Position numbers and translations under genes: made by a program
Shown here: positions 1 to 4,682 of the stretch, one piece after another
Layout of the letters: every line of letters begins with the position of its first letter
Numbering within the stretch: the stretch's first letter is position 1
Source of the DNA: Actinomycetota bacterium
Lineage (GTDB): Bacteria > Actinomycetota > Thermoleophilia > Gaiellales > Gaiellaceae
NCBI GenBank assembly: GCA_016870235.1
Contig: VGCB01000190.1
Coordinates: 1-5,922 of the forward strand
Length of the DNA stretch: 5,922 nt
Direction: 5' to 3'
The notes under the pieces: generated by a model
The model's database searches: none
The model's input: the letters and a program-made list of their open reading frames with translations, nothing else
What the model was told of the DNA's origin: nothing

Positions 1-73
1 CCAACTCGATCAACAACGCGATCGCCGTCTCACGATCGCCATCCAGAACAGCCTCAGCCTGCGCCCGATTCAC
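1..73 (-). CDS. Possible 5' end of a gene running off the left edge
   Basis: Read on the minus strand from a GTG at 73-71, this frame stays open to the window edge (24 codons). It gives a plausible peptide, VNRAQAEAVLDGDRETAIALL and a few more residues, with alternating acidic, alanine and leucine positions typical of a helix. The other two minus frames contain stops in the same stretch. An in-frame stop lies upstream (complement of 92-94), so this would be the true N-terminus. No good Shine-Dalgarno lies at the right distance; the nearest purine-rich stretch is about 15 bases away. Third codon positions are less GC-rich (about 17 of 24) than in neighbouring genes. Two plus-strand frames are also open here, so the call is weak. 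No family is recognised. If real, it is divergent from the histidine kinase gene and shares its control region. Confidence 0.3.
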   Translation of the reverse strand, partial: MNRAQAEAVLDGDRETAIALLIEL

Positions 74-135
74 ACCCCAAGATTCGCCACCTCACCCCGG
101 GACCCTGCACGCCACCTGAACACTTACATGTGCGA

Positions 136-155
136 CGCGCAAGCGCCGCGCAAGC
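136..155 (+). repeat. Tandem 11-bp direct repeat upstream of the kinase gene
   Basis: CGCGCAAGC occurs at 136-144 and again at 147-155, nine identical bases with an 11-bp period (one helical turn). It ends 40 bases before the kinase ATG. OmpR/PhoB-class regulators bind head-to-tail to direct repeats of about 10-11 bp, and the next operon encodes such a regulator. An autoregulatory site is therefore a reasonable inference, but the repeat is GC-rich and could be chance. Its sequence does not match the TTCACCA repeat found at the kinase-regulator junction. Confidence 0.3.
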
Positions 156-158
156 CGT

Positions 159-170
159 CTGTTAGAACAG
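159..170. repeat. Small dyad CTGTTAGAACAG before the kinase gene
   Basis: Arms CTGTT (159-163) and AACAG (166-170) pair perfectly around AG. It sits between the 11-bp direct repeat and the Shine-Dalgarno of the kinase gene, in the most AT-rich part of this leader, so it may lie at the promoter or in the 5' leader. No convincing -35/-10 pair was found. Five-base arms are weak evidence. Confidence 0.2.
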
Positions 171-180
171 TATGAAGAGA

Positions 181-187
181 GAAGGAG
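181..187 (+). promoter_or_regulatory. Shine-Dalgarno that places the kinase start at ATG 195
   Basis: GAAGGAG at 181-187 is a strong Shine-Dalgarno. It ends one base before the GTG at 189, far too close to serve it, but has a 7-base spacer to the in-frame ATG at 195. The ATG is therefore the better start, two codons inside the longest open frame. Confidence 0.7.
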
Positions 188-194
188 CGTGAAG

Positions 195-1151
195 ATGGAT
201 GCCGATGCCGTCCGGGGGAGGGCGCTGATCGAGGAGAGCCGCGAGGCCGTCCTCGTGGTCGACGAGGACGACCGCGTTCTCTCGGCGAGCCGGCGCGCGC
301 GCCAGTCGATCCCCGACCTGCGCGAGGGCGAGACGGCGCCGGCGGGTCTCCTCTCGGGCAACACCGGGATCGTGCCGCTGGTCGTCCCGTTCGACGTCGC
401 GGGCCGGCAGGAGCGGCTCGTGTACCTGAGCGCGGCCGGGGACATGGCGGCATACGAGGAGCTGCGCTCCGGGTTCACCGCAGCCGTGTCGCACGAGCTC
501 CGCACGCCGCTCGCCCGCCTGCTCTCGCTGCTCGAGATGGCAGGCCTTCCCGGCGAGGACGTCCACGCGCTCGTCGACCGGGCCCGCGGCGAGGTCGAGC
601 AGGTGCGCGAGCTGATCGACGACGTGCTCTTCCTCAGCGAGCTCGAGACCGGCGCGCGCGCGGTCTCGCTCGGCGCCACGCCCGTCCGCCCCGAGCTCGA
701 GGCGGTCGCGCGCGAGCTCGCGGAGAAGGCGTCGCGGGCGGGTGTCCGCGTCCGGGTCGAGGGCGACCCCGCGATCGAGCTCGAGATCCGGCCGCGGATG
801 CTGCGGGTGATCGCGACCAACCTCGTCGAGAACGCCGTCCGCTACGCGGGCCCGGGCGCGACGGTCACGGTCGCGATCGAGCGGGCCGGCGACTCCGTCG
901 TCCTGCGCGGGACCGACGACGGCGTCGGCGTCGCCGAGGCGGAGCTGCCCCGGCTGTTCGAGCGCTTCTACCGCTCCGACCGCGCGCGCGCCTCGCGCGG
1001 CACGGGCCTCGGCCTCGCGATCGTCAAGCACATCGTCACGCAGGCCGGCGGCGCGGTCGACGCCAGCGGCGGCCGCGGCGCCGGCCTCGAGATCCGCTGC
1101 GTCTTCCCGGCCCGCACCTCGGTCATCCGCGAGCGGGTGTTCACCACCTGA
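195..1151 (+). CDS. Soluble PAS-like sensor histidine kinase
   Basis: Sensor kinase of a two-component system, 318 residues from the ATG. An N-terminal PAS-like segment (about residues 12-80; AVLVVDEDDRVLSAS is typical of PAS) is followed by a HisKA dimerisation domain with the H-box SHELRTPL. His100 is the predicted autophosphorylation site. The HATPase domain has the N-box NLVENAVRYA (209-218), G1 DDGVGV (241-246), F-box LFERFYRSD (254-262) and G2 GTGLGLA (269-275), so all catalytic motifs are intact. There is no signal peptide or membrane helix, so it should act in the cytoplasm on an internal cue or with a partner protein. The regulator gene follows after 63 bases on the same strand and is the presumed phosphotransfer partner. 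Kinase-before-regulator order is that of phoR-phoP in Streptomyces, but family identity is not established. The signal is unknown. Confidence 0.93.
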   Translation: MDADAVRGRALIEESREAVLVVDEDDRVLSASRRARQSIPDLREGETAPAGLLSGNTGIVPLVVPFDVAGRQERLVYLSAAGDMAAYEELRSGFTAAVSHELRTPLARLLSLLEMAGLPGEDVHALVDRARGEVEQVRELIDDVLFLSELETGARAVSLGATPVRPELEAVARELAEKASRAGVRVRVEGDPAIELEIRPRMLRVIATNLVENAVRYAGPGATVTVAIERAGDSVVLRGTDDGVGVAEAELPRLFERFYRSDRARASRGTGLGLAIVKHIVTQAGGAVDASGGRGAGLEIRCVFPARTSVIRERVFTT

Positions 1152-1172
1152 CTACCATCTCTTCACCAGCCG
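1140..1172 (+). promoter_or_regulatory. PHO-box-like 11-bp direct repeats at the kinase-regulator junction
   Basis: TTCACCA lies at 1140-1146 and 1162-1168, exactly 22 bp apart, with a degenerate middle copy ACTACCA at 1151-1157. This makes three 7-base units at an 11-bp period. The unit resembles the GTTCACC core of the 11-nt direct repeats bound by PhoP in Streptomyces (established knowledge). The array overlaps the kinase stop codon and ends 46 bases before the regulator start, where an internal autoregulated promoter could lie. No clear -10 is visible, so the function is inferred. Confidence 0.4.
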
Positions 1173-1200
1173 GTGTCCCCGGCGGCGGCCCATCCGCGAC

Positions 1201-1210
1201 AGGATAGGAG
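1201..1210 (+). promoter_or_regulatory. Shine-Dalgarno supporting the TTG start of the regulator
   Basis: AGGATAGGAG at 1201-1210 is purine-rich and ends 4 bases before TTG at 1215 (10 bases if the first AGGA is used). The upstream in-frame GTG at 1173 has no such motif and would add a 14-residue tail unlike any receiver domain. Confidence 0.6.
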
Positions 1211-1214
1211 CGGC

Positions 1215-1910
1215 TTGGCGAAGGTCCTGATCATCGAGGACGACGACGTCATCGCCCAGGGGATGGCGCGGCACCTCCAGGCCGCGGGCTTCGACGCGGT
1301 GGGGGTCGCGAACGGCGAGACCGGTCTCGCGCGCCTCCGCTACGAGCGTCCCGACGTGTGCGTGCTCGACCTGATGCTGCCCGGCGTCGACGGCTGGCAG
1401 GTGATCGAGCGCGCCCGCCACGAGGGCATCGGCACGCCGATCGTCGTCGTCTCCGCACGCGGCACCGAGCACGATCGGGTGCACGCGCTCGAGATCGGCG
1501 CCGACGACTACCTCGTGAAGCCGTTCTCGATGAAGGAGCTCGTCGCGCGCGTCGGCGTGGCCGCCCGTCGCGGCACCCGCGCGCAGGAGGCTCGCCGGGG
1601 CGAGCAGATCGAGATCGAGGAGCTTCGACTCGACCCGAAGAACGTCCAGGCCTACGTCGATGGGGTCAGCGCGGAGCTGACGCCGACGGAGTTCCGACTC
1701 CTCTACGCGCTCGCGCTCGACGCGGGACGGGTGCTGAGCCGCGACGAGCTCCTCCAGCGCGTCTGGGGCCGCCGCGCGACCCATCGCGACCGCACCGTCG
1801 ACGTCTTCGTGCGGAAGCTCCGCGAGAAGGTCGACGCGCGCACCTCCCGCCACACCTTCCTCCAGACCCGGTACGGCGTCGGCTACAAGCTCGAGCCCGA
1901 GCCGAAGTAG
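1215..1910 (+). CDS. OmpR/PhoB-family response regulator
   Basis: DNA-binding response regulator, 231 residues from TTG 1215. This start gives MAKVLIIEDDD, the usual receiver N-terminus; the longer frame from GTG 1173 lacks a ribosome site. The receiver domain (about 1-118) has the acidic pocket Glu8-Asp9, phosphoacceptor Asp52 in VLDLMLPG, Ser80 and Lys102 in the KPF motif, all canonical. The C-terminal winged helix (about 128-227) has the LTPTEFRLL signature (155-163), a recognition helix around RDRTVDVFVRKLREKV (191-206) and the wing motif GVGYKLE. Length and domain order match the OmpR/PhoB class (RegX3, PhoP, MtrA). It is probably phosphorylated by the adjacent kinase and may bind the 11-bp direct repeats around this operon. 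Target genes are not visible in the window. Naming it PhoP or RegX3 would go beyond the evidence. Confidence 0.95.
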   Translation: MAKVLIIEDDDVIAQGMARHLQAAGFDAVGVANGETGLARLRYERPDVCVLDLMLPGVDGWQVIERARHEGIGTPIVVVSARGTEHDRVHALEIGADDYLVKPFSMKELVARVGVAARRGTRAQEARRGEQIEIEELRLDPKNVQAYVDGVSAELTPTEFRLLYALALDAGRVLSRDELLQRVWGRRATHRDRTVDVFVRKLREKVDARTSRHTFLQTRYGVGYKLEPEPK

Positions 1911-1958
1911 CAGCATCCGCCCAGACTCCGGTCGGACGCGCACGACTCGAACGCAGGA

Positions 1959-1979
1959 GGGGTTCCCAAGGGGAACCCC
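1959..1979 (+). terminator. Perfect 9-bp hairpin after the two-component operon
   Basis: GGGGTTCCC (1959-1967) and GGGAACCCC (1971-1979) form a perfect 9-bp stem with a 3-base AAG loop, 48 bases after the regulator stop. Position and stability suit a terminator, but no U-run follows, so it may be Rho-assisted or serve as an RNA stabiliser. The right arm can also pair with the sequence just downstream (1980-1987). Confidence 0.5.
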
Positions 1980-1987
1980 GTTCCCCT
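1969..1987 (+). repeat. Alternative hairpin competing with the 1959-1979 stem
   Basis: AGGGGAAC (1969-1976) pairs perfectly with GTTCCCCT (1980-1987) across a CCC loop. It uses the same bases as the right arm of the upstream hairpin, so the two structures are mutually exclusive. Confidence 0.45.
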
Positions 1988-1998
1988 GGCTTCAGGAT

Positions 1999-2057
1999 CC
2001 GGGTGTGCGCACGTCTGCTGGGCGAGGGACCGAGGTAGCAGACGCGCGCACACCCGG
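1999..2057 (+). repeat. Large hairpin element, copy A
   Basis: Arms 1999-2019 and 2037-2057 pair over 21 positions with a single A.C mismatch (2011 against 2045). They enclose a 17-base loop (2020-2036) that contains GAGGGACCGA at 2024-2033. The loop and inner stem match copy B when that copy is read on the opposite strand. It lies between convergent genes and codes for nothing plausible. It may be a REP-like intergenic repeat, a structured RNA end or part of a bidirectional terminator. Confidence 0.75.
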
Positions 2058-2137
2058 CAAACAAACACAGCTGGGCCGTGTTCTCGCGCGTCTGGTACGT
2101 CGGTCCCTCACCCCACCAGACGCGCGAGAACACGGCC
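2058..2137 (-). terminator. Likely intrinsic terminator of the beta-helix gene (uses copy B)
   Basis: On the minus strand the 23-bp stem begins 24 bases past the stop codon at 2162. It is followed within a few bases by a T-rich run, TGTGTTTGTTTG (complement of 2069-2058). Long stem plus U-rich tail is the intrinsic terminator pattern. The stem is longer than usual, consistent with an element adopted as terminator. The plus strand has no U-run after it. Confidence 0.55.
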
Positions 2138-2139
2138 AG
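2071..2139 (-). repeat. Large hairpin element, copy B (inverted relative to A)
   Basis: Arms 2074-2096 and 2115-2137 are perfectly complementary over 23 bp, with two further pairs past a one-base bulge (2071-2072 with 2138-2139). The loop is 18 bases (2097-2114). Read on the minus strand, the loop holds the same GAGGGACCGA (2109-2100) as copy A. The inner stem reads CGTCTGGT/ACCAGACG where A has CGTCTGCT/AGCAGACG, so the one differing pair is compensated. The outer stems differ in sequence but remain paired. Confidence 0.8.
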
Positions 2140-2161
2140 GCATGCAATCAGAATCAGCCCG

Positions 2162-3178
2162 TCACCGCAACGGTCGTTGGTTCCAGCAGGGGCTCGTGCG
2201 CTGGAGCTGCAGGTTGACGAGCACGTCCTTGAACAGCGGGTTGACGAGGCGGTTGCCCGGTGCGGCGAACCCAAAGCCGCCGACGACGCCACGCCCGGGG
2301 ACCCAGATGCAGTTCTTGCCGAGCACGTTGCGGCGGCCCACGGGCTTGCCGCTCGGGTTCCCTCCGTGGAGGGCCCACTCGGCCACGTAGGTGATGATGT
2401 TGTCGACGACCCGGTTGCCGTTCGACGTGAACCGCTCGTCGCCGGCGATGTAGACGCCGTTTCGCGTCACGTGGATGAGGTTCCTCGAGACGCGGGCGCC
2501 CTGCGCGTTGGGAGCGAGCGCGATTCCGTCGCCCGGCGTGCCCCAGATCGTGTTGTTGACGATCCTGGCGCCGCCGGCCGTGCCGATCCGGATGCCGGGC
2601 GCGTAGATGAAGACGTTCTTCTTGATCACGCCGCACGCGTGGATGAGGTTGCCGTCGACGACGGCGCGGTTGCCGTGCTCGACGAAGATGCACGCGCGGC
2701 TCGTGTCGGTGGCGCCGCCGCCCGAGACCTCGCCGCCGACGAATCGGTTGCGGAAGCCGCCGAGGAGGACGACGGCGCCGCGGGAGTTCCACGGCTCCGC
2801 GCCGGTGACGCGGACCGAGATCCGACGGAGGACGACGTCGCGCGAGGACTGCAGGTACTCGACGCCGTTGGCGATCACCGCCTTCGGCTCGGACGGCGTC
2901 ATCAGGGTGACGGGCTTGCGCGGCGTGCCCCGGTTGCCGATGACGACGTGCTCGTCGAAGACGGCGCCGGGCTCGAGGCAGCCGGTGAGACCCGGCCCCA
3001 GGGCCTGGAGGAGCCGGCCGATCGACTTGAACGGCCGTTCCCGGGTTCCGGGCCAGCTGTCGGCGCCGGCGGGCGAGGCCCAGGCGGAGCAGGCGGGTCG
3101 AGCCGCCTGCGGTGCTCCGGCTGCTGCCTGGACGATGACCAGGGGGACTGTCAGCCAGAGGAACAACGAGAGAGCCAC
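2162..3178 (-). CDS. Exported right-handed parallel beta-helix repeat protein
   Basis: 338 residues from GTG 3178. A hydrophobic N-terminus (about 2-20) with a likely cut near AAAGA suggests Sec export. The mature start (about 35-72: PAGADSWPGTRERPF, then a GPG..GCLEPG segment) is the common entry to secreted beta-helix proteins of the pectin-lyase fold. Short repeats follow with Asn-rich turns: NRFVGGEVSGG (144-154), NRAVVDGNLIHACG (170-183), ARIVNNTIWG (204-213), ARVSRNLIH (228-236) and NRVVDNIITYV (255-265). The ending NPLFKD..LQLQRTSPC matches the usual C-cap. Such folds often bind or cleave polysaccharide, but I see no recognisable catalytic set, so an enzymatic role is not claimed. Oddity: the n-region lacks Arg or Lys, and ATG-CGT-ACC-TGA lies in frame immediately upstream, as if MRT(R) had been cut off by a stop. 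It has its own likely promoter and terminator. Confidence 0.85.
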   Translation of the reverse strand: MALSLFLWLTVPLVIVQAAAGAPQAARPACSAWASPAGADSWPGTRERPFKSIGRLLQALGPGLTGCLEPGAVFDEHVVIGNRGTPRKPVTLMTPSEPKAVIANGVEYLQSSRDVVLRRISVRVTGAEPWNSRGAVVLLGGFRNRFVGGEVSGGGATDTSRACIFVEHGNRAVVDGNLIHACGVIKKNVFIYAPGIRIGTAGGARIVNNTIWGTPGDGIALAPNAQGARVSRNLIHVTRNGVYIAGDERFTSNGNRVVDNIITYVAEWALHGGNPSGKPVGRRNVLGKNCIWVPGRGVVGGFGFAAPGNRLVNPLFKDVLVNLQLQRTSPCWNQRPLR

Positions 3179-3211
3179 TCAGGTACGCATGCCCGGGAGG
3201 CTAGGCGGACG

Positions 3212-3239
3212 ATGCTAGGAAACGGCGACCTCGTTGCAA
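3212..3239 (-). promoter_or_regulatory. Likely sigma-70-type promoter for the beta-helix gene
   Basis: On the minus strand, TTGCAA (3239-3234) and TAGCAT (3217-3212) match the -35 and -10 consensus at four of six positions each, with a 16-base spacer. Transcription would start near 3205, about 27 bases before the GTG. The upstream gene ends at 3258, so this promoter lies wholly in the intergenic gap. No Shine-Dalgarno is visible before the GTG. Confidence 0.4.
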
Positions 3240-3257
3240 GGGTTCTGTTGGCACGGG

Positions 3258-4202
3258 TCAACGCCGATCGCGGTGCCTCTGTCGCTCCCGCCGCTCCGCA
3301 AGGCGATCGAGGGCGCGCTCGGTGACCGTGGGCGCCCGCGGGTCGAGGCTGCGGGCGATCGCCGCCCGATACGGCCTCGCCACTCGACGGGAGTACGCGG
3401 CGAAGCCCTCGTCCCGAACGGGGGCGAGGTCCTCGCGGTAGGGGTCGAGCACGTGCCTGCGGCCAACGTGCCGCGCGGCGCCGAGGAAGGCGAGGCCGAC
3501 GCCCGCGGAGGTCTCGAGCAGGCTCCCGCCCTCACGCGCCGCGGTGTCGCGGAGGCCTCGGTAGGCAGCCTCGAGCTCGGCCGGCGAGGGCAGGTCGGTG
3601 GCGTCGTCGCGGATCTCCCGCAGCGTCCGGCGGAGCTCCGCGAGCTCGAGCGGGGGGATGTCGATCAGCCGGGCGGTGCCGCCCGCGGTCTCTTCGAGCG
3701 CCTCGAGCAGCGCGTCGACCGAGCCGAGCTCCGCGCTCTCGACGAGCACCCCTTCGCGCTTCAGCTCCGCGACGAGCGCGTCGAGGTAGGTGCGGGTGCC
3801 GCGCGTCGCATCGGCGGCGGCCGCGAGCAGCCAGAGCGGAGAGAAGCCGAAGGCGACGAACGACCCGAGCTCGACGGCGTTGCCGACGGCCTTGCGGCCG
3901 GCGAGCCGCCCGACGCCCGGCTCGACCTCGTCGCCACTGCCTGCCCGCTCGACCCCGCCGACGAGCTCGATCGTGATCCGGAGTAGGTTCCTGGCGGTCG
4001 CCTCGTAGAACCGCGACCGGCGGACGACGCGCGGCAGGACGAGACCGGCGGTCTCGTGCACGGCGCCGCCGACAAGCGCCGCCGTGGCGCGCACGAGACG
4101 TTCCGGTACGGATGCCGCCAGCCTCGCGATCCGACCCACGCGCACATGATCGCCCACGGCGCGCAGGCGTCGCCGCGTGCCCGTCTCCACCGACCGCGAC
4201 AC
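3258..4202 (-). CDS. Hypothetical protein, 314 residues, unrecognised family
   Basis: I do not recognise this family. The protein begins with a basic segment (MSRSVETGTRRRLRAVGDHVR). A conserved-looking middle (about 50-140) includes an Arg-rich helix (PRVVRRSRFYEATARNLLR) and one strongly hydrophobic stretch, about 109-131, ending in SPLWLLAAAADATRG, which could be a membrane or buried helix. Acidic helical segments (141-225) follow, then a second Ala/Gly-rich weakly hydrophobic stretch (231-242) and an Arg-rich tail (ERRERQRHRDRR). There is no signal peptide or metal-binding motif. Codon use is as GC-rich as its neighbours and the frame is open throughout, with antisense frames reading as low-complexity, so I take it as real. 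The start is GTG 4202, with only a weak GGGCGG-like ribosome site. It is divergent from marR across 35 bases, so the MarR operator may also affect it. Possible peripheral membrane protein; function unknown. Confidence 0.75.
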   Translation of the reverse strand: MSRSVETGTRRRLRAVGDHVRVGRIARLAASVPERLVRATAALVGGAVHETAGLVLPRVVRRSRFYEATARNLLRITIELVGGVERAGSGDEVEPGVGRLAGRKAVGNAVELGSFVAFGFSPLWLLAAAADATRGTRTYLDALVAELKREGVLVESAELGSVDALLEALEETAGGTARLIDIPPLELAELRRTLREIRDDATDLPSPAELEAAYRGLRDTAAREGGSLLETSAGVGLAFLGAARHVGRRHVLDPYREDLAPVRDEGFAAYSRRVARPYRAAIARSLDPRAPTVTERALDRLAERRERQRHRDRR

Positions 4203-4223
4203 CGGACCGCCCGCACGTGTACT

Positions 4224-4238
4224 TTTAACTTCGTTAAA
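4224..4238. promoter_or_regulatory. Probable MarR operator overlapping the marR start codon
   Basis: TTTAAC (4224-4229) and GTTAAA (4233-4238) form a perfect inverted repeat around TTC, in an AT-rich island within GC-rich DNA. The last base is the A of the marR ATG. MarR dimers bind palindromes of this size, often over their own promoter, so autorepression is likely. The site may also affect the divergent gene starting at 4202. Confidence 0.6.
4226..4231 (+). promoter_or_regulatory. Candidate -10 box of a leaderless marR transcript
   Basis: TAACTT fits TANNNT and ends six bases before the ATG at 4238, so transcription would begin at about the A of the start codon. No Shine-Dalgarno precedes this ATG, which supports a leaderless message, common in actinobacteria. 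No convincing -35 is present. The box lies inside the palindrome, so a bound repressor would block it. Confidence 0.4.
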
Positions 4239-4675
4239 TGCTTACCGACGTCCACTTCGATGCGCTTGCGATCGCGAACGACCTGCGTCCCGTCCTCGTG
4301 CGCCTGGGCCGGGGGCTGCGGAAGGAAGCGGAGCAGCTCGGCGTCACCTCGCGCCAGGCGGCGCTGCTCGCGCTCGTCGACGTCTCGCCGGGCATCACCG
4401 CGAGCGAGCTCTCGGCCGCGGAGGGCGTGAGCGCACCCGCGATGACGAAGCAGGTCGACCGGCTCGAGGCGGCCGGCTACGTCGAGCGGATCCGCTCGGT
4501 CGACGACCGGCGGCGCGTCGGGCTCGCGCTGACCGCGGAGGGCGACGCGCTCCTGCGGCGGATCAAGGCGCGGCGCACCGCGTGGCTGGCCGATCGGCTC
4601 GATCGGCTCGAGCCGGAGGAGCTGCGCGCGATCGACGGCGTCCTCCCGCTGCTGCGCCGCCTGACCGAGGCGTAG
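4238..4675 (+). CDS. MarR-family transcriptional repressor
   Basis: 145 residues, the usual MarR length. N-terminal dimerisation helix (about 6-34), then a winged helix-turn-helix: ITASELSAAEGVSAPAMTKQVDRLEAAGYVER (53-84) holds the two DNA-contacting helices. The wing SVDDRRRVGLALTAEG (87-102) carries the conserved D.R....LT pattern. The C-terminal helices complete the dimer interface. No Cys is present, so a thiol-oxidation sensor of the OhrR type is excluded; a small-molecule ligand is more likely. It lies 7 bases upstream of an exporter gene on the same strand, the standard repressor-pump arrangement. A palindrome at its start codon suggests autoregulation and control of the exporter. The inducing ligand cannot be read from the sequence. 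Confidence 0.93.
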   Translation: MLTDVHFDALAIANDLRPVLVRLGRGLRKEAEQLGVTSRQAALLALVDVSPGITASELSAAEGVSAPAMTKQVDRLEAAGYVERIRSVDDRRRVGLALTAEGDALLRRIKARRTAWLADRLDRLEPEELRAIDGVLPLLRRLTEA

Positions 4676-4682
4676 GGCCCCG

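Noticed and set aside
1..188. Plus-strand frames open from the left edge to about 165-175
   Set aside because: Pro/His/Arg-rich translations without recognisable features and with poor codon choice; the minus-strand frame is more protein-like, though also weak.
92..1031. Minus-strand frames of 242 and 289 codons opposite the histidine kinase
   Set aside because: Antisense shadows; the plus strand carries all histidine kinase motifs in order.
1173..1214. Upstream GTG start for the response regulator
   Set aside because: No ribosome site precedes it and the added 14 residues do not resemble a receiver domain; TTG 1215 has a Shine-Dalgarno and gives the standard N-terminus.
1999..2139. CRISPR or integron attC interpretation of the hairpin pair
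   Set aside because: Only two copies, inverted rather than direct, no spacer regularity and no cas or integrase gene in the window. The stems lack the bulge pattern and RYYYAAC core expected of attC sites.
2005..2390. Short plus-strand frames across the hairpin region (70 and 82 codons)
   Set aside because: They run through perfect inverted repeats, lack ribosome sites and give no family-like sequence; the dyads explain the region better.
2078..3325. Long plus-strand open frame of 415 codons opposite the beta-helix gene
   Set aside because: Its translation is a low-complexity Asp/Ala/Val/Arg mix typical of antisense frames in GC-rich DNA, it begins inside hairpin copy B, and the minus-strand frame gives a clear signal peptide, beta-helix repeats and C-cap.
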